Origin: Vicinamibacteria bacterium
GTDB taxonomy: Bacteria; Acidobacteriota; Vicinamibacteria; Fen-336
Direction: 5' to 3'
Assembly: GCA_025923995.1 (NCBI GenBank)
Contig: JAICEW010000009.1
Location: 1 to 44,811 of the forward strand
Length of the DNA: 44,811 bases
Shown here: positions 1-5,645 of the stretch, one piece after another
Position numbering within the stretch: position 1 is the stretch's first letter
Layout: the number at the start of each line of letters is the position of its first letter
Made by a program: the position numbers and the translations under genes
The notes under the pieces: model-generated
Databases searched by the model: none
What the model saw: only the letters and a program-made list of their open reading frames with translations
What the model was told of the DNA's origin: nothing

Positions 1-266
1 ACCTGCGCCGCCTGGCCGCGCGCGACCCGCGCGCCAGCGCGGAGGTCCGCCGCCTGCTGGACGCCCTGCGGCCGCTGGTGCGCGCGGAAGAGGTGGAGCC
101 GGCGCCGGATGACACGGGCCCGGGCCGCATCCACCACCTGGTCGACCGCGGCAGCGTCGCACCCTATCGCGCGCTGGTGCGCCGGGCGGCGCGGGCGCTT
201 CCGGAGCTGCTCGTGAGCTGCACCGGACCCTGGGCGCCCTACAGCTTCGCGGGAGACGGCGTGTGA
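1..266 (+). CDS. Gas vesicle protein GvpL/GvpF family, C-terminal fragment
   Basis: The gene enters from the left edge and is read from base 3, so its start is outside the window. About 87 C-terminal residues remain. They end in the block GPWAPYSFAGDGV, which matches the GPWPPYSF signature at the end of GvpF/GvpL proteins. In that family these proteins are minor gas-vesicle components thought to act in assembly of the GvpA shell. The stop overlaps the GTG start of gvpK by 4 bases (GTGA), so the two are translationally coupled. GvpF and GvpL cannot be told apart from this fragment. Confidence 0.85.
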   Translation, partial: LRRLAARDPRASAEVRRLLDALRPLVRAEEVEPAPDDTGPGRIHHLVDRGSVAPYRALVRRAARALPELLVSCTGPWAPYSFAGDGV

Positions 267-595
267 AGAGGGCTCCGACGTCCCGCCGCCGGGCGCGGCG
301 CGTGCCGGCCCGCCGCGCGGTCCCGCTGGCCCGCCGAAAGTGGAACGCGAACCCGGAGGACGTGGAGCGCTCGCTGGCCAAGCTCGTGCTTTCGCTGGTC
401 GAGTTCCTGCGCCAGATCATGGAGCGCCAGGCGGTGCGCCGGATGGAGGAGGGCACGCTCTCGCCCGCCGAGGTGGAGTCGATGGGGGTCGCCCTCATGA
501 AGCTCGAGGAGACCCTGCACGACCTGGCCGCGCGCTTCGGGCTGCGCCCCTCCGACCTGAACCTGGACCTGGGCCCTCTGGGGAGGCTGACTTGA
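263..595 (+). CDS. gvpK: Gas vesicle protein GvpK
   Basis: A 110-residue protein with the GvpK core: a helical segment with LVEFLRQIMERQAVRRMEEG, then a segment beginning LSPAEVESMGVALMKLEETL, and a closing DLNLDLGPLG motif. GvpK is needed for gas-vesicle formation in several bacteria and is thought to act in assembly; its exact role is unclear. The GTG start lies inside the stop of the upstream gvpL/F gene, and its own TGA overlaps the ATG of the next gene (TGATG), so the three genes form one coupled operon. The N-terminal ~30 residues are rich in Arg and Ala and are not conserved. Confidence 0.9.
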   Translation: MKRAPTSRRRARRVPARRAVPLARRKWNANPEDVERSLAKLVLSLVEFLRQIMERQAVRRMEEGTLSPAEVESMGVALMKLEETLHDLAARFGLRPSDLNLDLGPLGRLT

Positions 596-978
596 TGCTT
601 CCGGCGCCGCTCATCCTCATCGGGGAGGATTCGGCGGACCTGCGCGAGGCCTACGTGGACTGGTTCGCGTTCAAGGGGTTCCGCGTCGAGTCCGCCGCCG
701 ACGGATACGAGACGCTGTCCAAGGCGATGGAGCTGGATCCGCACGCCATCGTGATGGACGTTTCGCTGCCGGGGCTGGATGGCCTCGAGGTCGCGCGGCG
801 GCTGCGCGGCGACGAGCGCACGCGCTTCATCCCGCTGATCGCGATCACGGGCCACGGAGGCGAGGACATGGTGGCCCTGACCGAGTCGGCTGGCTTCGAC
901 TGCTACCTGCTGAAGCCCTGCCTGCCCGACCGCCTCCTGGCCGAGGTGCGACGATTGGTGGAGGCGCGGAAGGGCTGA
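595..978 (+). CDS. Receiver-only response regulator
   Basis: A 127-residue CheY-like protein made of one receiver domain and no output domain. The acidic pair is E11/D12, the phospho-acceptor is D55 in IVMDVSLPG, the switch Thr is in IAITGHGG, and the conserved Lys is in YLLKPC. The start ATG overlaps the gvpK stop, so it is co-transcribed with the gas-vesicle genes. It could relay a histidine-kinase signal to a partner protein, perhaps tied to buoyancy control. That link is inferred from position only. It lacks an AAA+ or DNA-binding domain, so it is not itself a sigma-54 activator. Confidence 0.9.
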   Translation: MLPAPLILIGEDSADLREAYVDWFAFKGFRVESAADGYETLSKAMELDPHAIVMDVSLPGLDGLEVARRLRGDERTRFIPLIAITGHGGEDMVALTESAGFDCYLLKPCLPDRLLAEVRRLVEARKG

Positions 979-985
979 CGAACGT

Positions 986-1018
986 GAGGCGCCGGGCCGC
1001 GAGCGGCCTCGGCGCCTC
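986..1018. terminator. Hairpin between convergent genes, probable bidirectional terminator
   Basis: GAGGCGCCG and CGGCGCCTC form the outer stem, and GGCC pairs with GGCC inside it across a one-base bulge, with GCGAGC at the tip. The hairpin lies between the stop of the response regulator and the stop of the convergent Gly-Gln repeat gene. There is no clear T-tract on either side. Confidence 0.6.
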
Positions 1019-1025
1019 GAACCGA

Positions 1026-1211
1026 TCAGCGGTTGTCCGAGCCGCCGCGGTTGCCCTGGCCGCCCCCGCTGCGTCCGCGGTTGCCTTGGCCCTGGCCCTG
1101 GCCCTGGCCCTGACCCTGGCCTCCGGACCGGCCACGGTTGCCCTGTTTGGAGCGTCCGGAGTCGCGGTCGTCGTCCTGTTGGCGGTCCCGTTCGTCGTTG
1201 TTCTGGGCCAT
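1026..1211 (-). CDS. Small hydrophilic Gly-Gln repeat protein, unknown
   Basis: A 61-residue protein with no recognised domain. The N-terminal ~20 residues are highly charged (Asp, Arg, Gln). The rest is Gly/Arg/Ser/Gln-rich, with a run of GQ dipeptides flanked by GNRGRSGG blocks. It should be disordered, resembling small stress or desiccation-related hydrophilins in composition only. A strong Shine-Dalgarno sequence (GGGAGG) lies about 7 bases before the ATG, which supports real translation. The GQ run is encoded by a 6-bp tandem repeat. It is convergent to the response regulator. No promoter is obvious upstream. Confidence 0.55.
   Translation of the reverse strand: MAQNNDERDRQQDDDRDSGRSKQGNRGRSGGQGQGQGQGQGQGNRGRSGGGQGNRGGSDNR
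1080..1120. repeat. 6-bp tandem repeat (CCCTGG) inside the Gly-Gln repeat gene
   Basis: On the plus strand, copies of CCCTGG/CCTTGG run head to tail with one CCCTGA variant. On the minus strand they encode alternating Gln and Gly. The unit is a multiple of 3, so copy-number change would alter protein length without a frameshift. Confidence 0.7.
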
Positions 1212-1534
1212 CTCAGGCCTCCCTCATTGATTCGCCCCCGATGGTCGAGCCGGCTCACTGGGGCGCGTGGGCCGGTCTTCGCGGATTGTCAAATCGCCGG
1301 GACAGCTTGTCGACCCGGGCAGAATGCACAAGCACGACCATCCCCGCTGGCCCTTCCATGCTGTTCCGTCGCCCCTTCTTTCCGGCTCTTCCTCGTTGTG
1401 CGGTCCGCCCGGCGATTCGAGACGCGGGCATGGAATGCACGAGTGATGCCGCGGCGCCGGCAGTGGCACATCGCTTGCGAGTCCTCGATCGTGCTCGTTC
1501 GGCACTCTTGCATCACCGAATCGAGGAGGACCCC
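1212..1534. other. Intergenic region between divergent genes
   Basis: 323 bases between the start of the Gly-Gln repeat gene (minus) and the sortase-substrate gene (plus). On the plus side it carries one clear sigma-54 site at 1464-1478. On the minus side only the GGGAGG ribosome-binding site is convincing. No other gene, repeat or RNA was recognised. Confidence 0.6.
1464..1478 (+). promoter_or_regulatory. Sigma-54 (-24/-12) promoter of the sortase operon
   Basis: TGGCACATCGCTTGC matches the RpoN consensus TGGCAC-N5-TTGC, with GG and GC spaced correctly. The predicted transcript start is near 1490, about 45 bases before the ATG at 1535, and GAGGAGG precedes that ATG. Confidence 0.8.
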
Positions 1535-1969
1535 ATGAACACCCGCTTCTTCTTCCTGGCCTGCGCCCTCATCCTGGCGCTGGCCATGCCCGTGGCGGCG
1601 CAGGATCCGCCGGCCGCCCAGGCTCCTTCCGCCACGCTCACTCTGGGCGGGACGGTCACGTCTTCGTCTCCCACGTCGCTCGTCATCCGCGCCGACGACG
1701 GCTCTTCGAAGACGTTCACGGTCGACGACCGGAGCACGCTTCCGACCGGTCTCGCCCGCGGCGCGCGCGTCAACGTGACCTACGAGATGAACGGCACCCG
1801 CATGCGCGCCGTGAGCGTGACCGACGCCGCGCCGCCCCCGACGGCCGCGGAGACGGACCCCGGCCGCACGGATCGGCTCCCGGCGACCGCCAGCTCCCTG
1901 CCGCTCATCGCCCTGCTCAGCGCCGTGGCGCTGGCATCGGGCTTCGCCCTGCGGCGGCACCTCGCCTGA
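1535..1969 (+). CDS. Secreted protein with C-terminal LPATA sorting signal, probable sortase substrate
   Basis: A 144-residue exported protein. Residues 1-22 are a signal peptide (cleavage likely after V-A-A, before Q23). Residues 33-97 look like one small beta-rich domain (GGTVTSSSPTSLVIRADDG followed by a second short strand set), similar in style to OB-fold-like DUF5666 domains. A Pro/Thr linker follows. The C-terminus has the three parts of a sortase signal: LPATAS (115-120), a hydrophobic segment (122-138) and a short RR-containing tail. Class D sortases are known to use LPxTA motifs. The next gene, 1 base downstream, is a sortase, so this is very likely its dedicated target. The start ATG follows GAGGAGG at a good distance. 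Confidence 0.75.
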   Translation: MNTRFFFLACALILALAMPVAAQDPPAAQAPSATLTLGGTVTSSSPTSLVIRADDGSSKTFTVDDRSTLPTGLARGARVNVTYEMNGTRMRAVSVTDAAPPPTAAETDPGRTDRLPATASSLPLIALLSAVALASGFALRRHLA

Positions 1970-1970
1970 C

Positions 1971-2567
1971 ATGGGCTCGCAGGCCCTCCGGCGCGCGTCG
2001 GCGCACATGCTCCTGGCCGCCGGCCTGGGGGGCCTGCTGCTGTGCGGCGCCGCCCGCGGATGGGCGCTCTACTACGAGCGGCGCGAGGCCGCTCGTCTCC
2101 AGGCGGCCCGGGGAGGGACCGACGTCTCGTCCCGCGACGCCGCCCTGCGGCGCTCCGCCGGCGGCGGAGCCTGGGGCCGCCTCGAGATCGAGCGGCTGGG
2201 CGTCTCGGCGCTGATCGCGGAGGGCACCGATGGAGCGACGCTCGCGGTCGCGCTCGGCCACGTCGGCGGCACCGCGTTCCCCGGGGAGCCGGGGACGGTG
2301 GCCCTGGCGGGGCACCGCGACACCCATCTCCGGAGCCTGGCCCGCGTGCGAGTGGGAGACCGCGTGCGCATCGCGACGCCGGAAGGAGGCTTCGACTACG
2401 TCGTCGAGGCGACGCACGTCGTCGCGCCCGAGCGCGTCGACCTGATCCGCGCGGGCCCGACGCCGCGACTGGCGCTCGTCACGTGCTACCCGTTCGGATA
2501 CGTGGGCCCTGCGCCGTATCGCATGGTGGTCCACGCGCGCCCCGCGCCAGGCTCCCTCGTCCGATAG
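1971..2567 (+). CDS. Class D-like sortase
   Basis: A 198-residue transpeptidase with an N-terminal membrane anchor (about residues 11-31) and a sortase domain (about 68-192). The catalytic triad is visible: H115 in AGHRDT, C172 in LVTCYPF, and R184 in APYR. The compact size and the TCYPF context fit class D/E-type housekeeping sortases. Sortases cut LPxT-type signals and join the substrate to an acceptor amine. In Gram-positives the acceptor is peptidoglycan; in a diderm the acceptor is not established. It begins 1 base after the stop of its presumed substrate gene, so both are made from the sigma-54 promoter at 1464. The next gene is convergent. Confidence 0.88.
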   Translation: MGSQALRRASAHMLLAAGLGGLLLCGAARGWALYYERREAARLQAARGGTDVSSRDAALRRSAGGGAWGRLEIERLGVSALIAEGTDGATLAVALGHVGGTAFPGEPGTVALAGHRDTHLRSLARVRVGDRVRIATPEGGFDYVVEATHVVAPERVDLIRAGPTPRLALVTCYPFGYVGPAPYRMVVHARPAPGSLVR

Positions 2568-2577
2568 CGAGGAGCCG

Positions 2578-2609
2578 GAGCGCGCCGCGGGAGACCCCGC
2601 GACGCGCTC
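2578..2609. terminator. Strong hairpin between convergent sortase and hemerythrin genes
   Basis: GAGCGCGCCGCGGG pairs with CCCGCGACGCGCTC (14 positions, one mismatch) around a short loop. It lies just past the sortase stop and before the convergent hemerythrin stop. It is a probable bidirectional terminator without a T-tract. Confidence 0.65.
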
Positions 2610-2621
2610 GGTCCTGTCTCG

Positions 2622-3617
2622 CTAGGTGCGGGCGGAGCGGCCGCGGCCGCGCGAGCCCGAGGACGACCCGCGCCGCCGGGACGAGCCGCGCCGGCTCGAG
2701 GACCCGCCGCGGCTCGACTTCGCGGAGCCGCTGCGGCCCGAGGACGACGAGCGACCCCCACGTGAGGACGCGGCGCGTGCGCCGGTCTTGCGGGCGCCGC
2801 CGCGGCTCGACCCGCCGCGGCTGCTCGAGGTGCGGCTGCTCGAGGTGCGGGTGCCGCTCGCGGACCGCCCCGTCGACCGGCCCCGGGAGCTGGACGACCG
2901 GCTGCGGCCCGAACTCGACGACCGGCTGCGGCCGGAGCTCGACGACCGGCTCGACCTCCGGGACGGCGTCCCGGAGCGCGGCGACTCCTCGTCGCTGCCC
3001 ATGGACTCGAGCCGCTCCGACGGGTTGCTGCCTCTGGCGCGCGCCACTCCGGTGCCCGACGTTTCGCCATTCGCCTTGCGCCCGCTCCGACGGCCCGGTG
3101 CTGCGGCGCGGGTGCGGCTCGCAGGCGATCCGGACGCCGAGCGTCCCGCGGAGCGGCCCGCCGGCTGCGCCAGGATCTGCTCCTTGCGCGCCGCGATCTG
3201 CTGACCCAGCTCCTCCAGCCGCTCGCTGCCCAGCTGCTTCTGGGCGTGCGGGAACATCTCGCCCTCCTCCTCCTCGACGTGGTGCTCCACGTTGTCCTTG
3301 AGCACCTTCATCTTCGCGTCGAAGGTCTCGTCGTCCGGCCCCAGCTCCTCGAGCTCGGCCAGGAGGGTCTTCACCTGCTTGTGCTCCTCGCCCGCCTCCA
3401 GGACGAGCTCCTTGTCGTCCTCCTCCTTGGCGGCCCCGTCGAACGCGGGATAGAAGATCTCCTCCTCGACTCGGGCGTGCACGTCCAGCTCTTCCTTGAT
3501 GCTCGCGAACAGCTCGGCCTTGCTCGTCCCCTCGTCCTTCTCCTTGGCCTTCTCGAAGGACTCGAAGAGAGACTTCACCGTGCGGTGGTCCTTCTTCAAC
3601 AGTTCGATCGCGTTCAT
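2622..3617 (-). CDS. Hemerythrin HHE protein with Arg/Ser-rich C-terminal tail
   Basis: 331 residues. The N-terminal ~145 residues form a hemerythrin HHE cation-binding four-helix bundle. The metal-ligand pattern includes H11 (KKDHRTV), H47 with the E of EEEIFYP, H near 79 (EEHKQV), the HH pair near 112 and H near 123 (MFPHAQ). Such proteins bind a di-iron centre and act in oxygen, nitric-oxide or redox sensing or protection. From about residue 155 a long low-complexity tail of Ser, Arg and Gly follows, with runs such as RSSRSSSSGRSRSSSS. It is strongly basic and probably disordered, perhaps DNA- or RNA-binding (inference). The chosen ATG has GGAGGAG just upstream and lies about 21 bases after a predicted sigma-54 transcript start. 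A longer reading to 3653 would run into the promoter and is rejected. Confidence 0.85.
   Translation of the reverse strand: MNAIELLKKDHRTVKSLFESFEKAKEKDEGTSKAELFASIKEELDVHARVEEEIFYPAFDGAAKEEDDKELVLEAGEEHKQVKTLLAELEELGPDDETFDAKMKVLKDNVEHHVEEEEGEMFPHAQKQLGSERLEELGQQIAARKEQILAQPAGRSAGRSASGSPASRTRAAAPGRRSGRKANGETSGTGVARARGSNPSERLESMGSDEESPRSGTPSRRSSRSSSSGRSRSSSSGRSRSSSSRGRSTGRSASGTRTSSSRTSSSRGGSSRGGARKTGARAASSRGGRSSSSGRSGSAKSSRGGSSSRRGSSRRRGSSSGSRGRGRSART
2821..2952. repeat. Short tandem repeats encoding part of the Arg/Ser tail
   Basis: CTGCTCGAGGTGCGG is duplicated exactly at 2821-2835 and 2836-2850. A 24-base unit beginning CTGGACGACCGGCTGCGG occurs at 2890-2913, again at 2914-2937 and in part after that. 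All units are multiples of 3, so the tail has probably grown by in-frame duplication. Confidence 0.7.
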
Positions 3618-3649
3618 GACTCCTCCTGCTTGACGCCGGTCCACGAGCA

Positions 3650-3664
3650 GCAAGGCGCATGCCG
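3650..3664 (-). promoter_or_regulatory. Sigma-54 promoter of the hemerythrin gene
   Basis: On the minus strand CGGCATGCGCCTTGC fits YGGCAY-N5-TTGC. The predicted start is near 3638, with the GGAGGAG ribosome site and the ATG at 3617 downstream. It is back to back with the plus-strand site at 3669, only 4 bases away. Confidence 0.65.
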
Positions 3665-3668
3665 AACC

Positions 3669-3683
3669 TGGCCGACGCCTTGC
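3669..3683 (+). promoter_or_regulatory. Sigma-54 promoter of the DUF6496-type gene
   Basis: TGGCCGACGCCTTGC fits the -24/-12 spacing, with GG and TTGC intact (followed by A) and CCG in place of CAC. The predicted start is near 3695, followed by AAGGAGG and the ATG at 3710. Confidence 0.6.
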
Positions 3684-3709
3684 ATCGGCCTCGCCACGAA
3701 GGAGGCGTC

Positions 3710-3967
3710 ATGGCCCAAGGGAAGAGTCGGAGCCGGAAGTCGAGCGGCGGGCGCCGCTACGGCCGCAAGGCGAGCGAGAAGGTCGAGAAGGCGATGCACG
3801 AGCGCAAGCAGGGCACGCTGAAGTCGGGACGCTCGGGGAAGAAGGTCACCAGCCGCAAGCAGGCCATCGCCATCGGCCTGTCCCAGGCGCGGCGGGCCGG
3901 CGGCAAGGTCCCGCGCAAATCGTCCGGACGCGGACGGAGCCGCAGCAGGAGCCGCAAGAGCTCCTGA
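3710..3967 (+). CDS. Small basic DUF6496-type protein with Arg/Ser ends
   Basis: 85 residues, very rich in Lys, Arg and Ser. The core YGRKASEKVEKAMHERKQGT followed by LKSGRSGKKVTSRKQAIAIG matches small proteins annotated as DUF6496 (recognised from memory). Both ends are Arg/Ser/Lys-rich (SRSRKSS at the start, GRSRSRSRKSS at the end). The function is unknown; composition suggests nucleic-acid binding. AAGGAGG lies 5 bases before the ATG. It diverges from the hemerythrin gene, whose product has the same kind of Arg/Ser tail, and both have sigma-54 promoters. It ends in a strong hairpin. Confidence 0.8.
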   Translation: MAQGKSRSRKSSGGRRYGRKASEKVEKAMHERKQGTLKSGRSGKKVTSRKQAIAIGLSQARRAGGKVPRKSSGRGRSRSRSRKSS

Positions 3968-3974
3968 CGGCACC

Positions 3975-4003
3975 GGGGACGCGCTGTCATCGCGCGCGTC
4001 CCC
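3975..4003. terminator. 10-bp GC stem between convergent genes
   Basis: GGGGACGCGC pairs perfectly with GCGCGTCCCC around a 9-base loop. It separates the DUF6496-type gene from the convergent ligD stop and would serve both strands. Confidence 0.75.
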
Positions 4004-4014
4004 GCCCCTCCGTC

Positions 4015-5553
4015 TTACAAGCCTTGCGCTTTCTTCAACCGCGCGGCCGTCAGGCTCTGGCGGACCGCCTCGTATCCTGCCCAGGGGTCCTCCCCGCGAT
4101 CGCGCAGGCGCCGCTCCACGTCGGCCAGGACGACCGCGCCGCCGCCGGCCAGCGCCGGCAGCTCGTCCCACGAGACGGGCATGGACACCGGCGCCGTCGG
4201 CCGCGACCGCGTCGAGAAGGCGGAGACCGACGTGCTTCCCCGATGGTTCCGGGCGTAGTCGATCAGGATGCGGCCGGGCCGCTTGGCCTTGGCCATGGCG
4301 GTCAGGAAGGCGTCCGGCTGCTCGCGCTCCAGGCCCTCGGACACCGCGCGTGAGAACTCGAGGCACTCAGCCCAGCCCGCACGGGGACGGAGAGGCACGA
4401 CGACGTGCGCGCCCTTGCCGCCCGTCGTCTTCACGAAGGAGGCGAGACCCATGCGCTCGAGCCGTTCGCGAAGGATGGCCGCCGCCGCCGCCACCCGCGC
4501 CCAGGCCACGCCGGGGCCGGGGTCCAGGTCGAACACGATGCGGTCGGGCCGTTCCAGGTCGTCCGCGCGCGCGTTCCACGTGTGCAGCTCGAGCACGTTC
4601 ATCTGGACCAGCCCCACGAGACCCTCGACCGAGTCCACCGTGAGGTAGTCGGCCCGCTTCGTCTTCTCCTGGATCGAGACGCGCCGCAGCGCGCGCGGCG
4701 CCCACGCTCCGGCGTGCTTGACGAAGAAGCACTCGCGGCCCGCGCCCTCGGGACACCGGACGAGGGTCAGGGGCCGGCCCTCCAGGTGCGGGAGGATGCG
4801 CGGAGCGATGCGCTCGTAGTAGCGGGCCACGTCCTCCTTGGTCTGGCCCGAGCGCGCGAACACGACGCGCTCCGGGTGCGTCAGGCGGACGCCGGCCACC
4901 GATGCGGCGTCCGCCTCGCGCCGGGACGCGCGACGCGGGACCCCGCGCTCCGCGCGGGCCGAGGTCCAGGTGCGATCGCGGTCCCTCGCGATCTGCTCCA
5001 GGTCGCGACCGCTGTCGACGCTCAAGGGCCTGGCCATCGTGACCTCCTGTCCCGCGCGCCGGATCGACGCGCCGTCCTTCTCCTTGACGAGGAGCCACTC
5101 GCGCTGCTTGGCCCGGCCGTCGCGCCCCCGCCGCAGGCGGACGAGCGCCCAGCCGCCACGCAGCTTCTCGCCGTGCAGCGTGAACACCAGCTTGCCTTCG
5201 AGGAGCCCGCGACGCGGGTCGTCGCGCGGCTCCCAGGTCCCGCGATCCCACAGCAGCACGGTTCCGCCGCCGTACTCGCCCTCCGGGATCACGCCTTCGA
5301 AGCCGCCGTACTCGATCGGATGGTCCTCCGTCTCGACGGCCAGGCGCTTGTCCGAAGGATCGAACGTCGGACCCTTCGGTACAGCCCAACTCTTCAAGAC
5401 GCCATCGAGCTCGAGGCGGAAGTCGTAGTGCAGGCGCGTCGCGGCGTGCTTCTGGATGACGTACGACCACCCTTCCGCGCGCGGCGTGTCGTCTCCCGCG
5501 GGCTCGGGCGTCGCCCGGAAGTCCCTCTTGCGTCGGTACTCACGCAGCGACAT
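4015..5553 (-). CDS. ligD: LigD-type end-joining protein: 3'-phosphoesterase plus polymerase, no ligase domain
   Basis: 512 residues. The N-terminal phosphoesterase domain (about 25-190) shows H36 and HYDFRLELDG from H42, plus EDHPIEYGGFEG and PEGEYGGGTV. The C-terminal primase-like polymerase domain (about 225-500) has VFDLDPGPG (the metal-binding DxD), KTTGGKGAHVVVPL and DYARNHRGSTSVSAFSTR. These trim and fill ends in bacterial non-homologous end joining with Ku, which is encoded at 22343. The ATP-dependent ligase domain found in many LigD proteins is absent: the two domains are joined by a short basic linker, and the ORF stays open. A separate ligase must act elsewhere. I chose the ATG at 5553 (MSLREY, like other LigD starts); a reading from 5589 would overlap the promoter. 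Confidence 0.9.
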   Translation of the reverse strand: MSLREYRRKRDFRATPEPAGDDTPRAEGWSYVIQKHAATRLHYDFRLELDGVLKSWAVPKGPTFDPSDKRLAVETEDHPIEYGGFEGVIPEGEYGGGTVLLWDRGTWEPRDDPRRGLLEGKLVFTLHGEKLRGGWALVRLRRGRDGRAKQREWLLVKEKDGASIRRAGQEVTMARPLSVDSGRDLEQIARDRDRTWTSARAERGVPRRASRREADAASVAGVRLTHPERVVFARSGQTKEDVARYYERIAPRILPHLEGRPLTLVRCPEGAGRECFFVKHAGAWAPRALRRVSIQEKTKRADYLTVDSVEGLVGLVQMNVLELHTWNARADDLERPDRIVFDLDPGPGVAWARVAAAAAILRERLERMGLASFVKTTGGKGAHVVVPLRPRAGWAECLEFSRAVSEGLEREQPDAFLTAMAKAKRPGRILIDYARNHRGSTSVSAFSTRSRPTAPVSMPVSWDELPALAGGGAVVLADVERRLRDRGEDPWAGYEAVRQSLTAARLKKAQGL

Positions 5554-5568
5554 GGCACCTCTCGACTC

Positions 5569-5583
5569 GCAAGCGCCGTGCCA
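5569..5583 (-). promoter_or_regulatory. Sigma-54-like promoter of ligD
   Basis: The minus strand reads TGGCACGGCGCTTGC, a near-perfect -24/-12 element. The predicted start (about 5557) lies only a few bases before the ATG, inside the GAGAGG ribosome site, so the leader would be unusually short. That spacing is the one argument against it. The divergent site for the next gene starts 23 bases away. Confidence 0.55.
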
Positions 5584-5606
5584 TTGCACACGTTGCGGTC
5601 GCGCAG

Positions 5607-5621
5607 TGGCACAGGGCTTGC
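5607..5621 (+). promoter_or_regulatory. Sigma-54 promoter of the secreted repeat protein/polX operon
   Basis: TGGCACAGGGCTTGC followed by T is a full match to the RpoN consensus. The predicted start is near 5633 and the ATG is at 5646, giving a short leader with GGCGGAGG as ribosome site. Confidence 0.75.
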
Positions 5622-5645
5622 TGCCTTGCCCAGGCGGAGGCGGTC

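Noticed and set aside
2622-3653. Longer hemerythrin starting at 3653
   Set aside because: It would begin inside the sigma-54 element; the ATG at 3617 has GGAGGAG and gives the standard N-terminus.
4015-5589. Longer LigD with an upstream ATG at 5589
   Set aside because: The extra residues overlap the sigma-54-like element and are unlike LigD N-termini; MSLREY at 5553 has a ribosome site.
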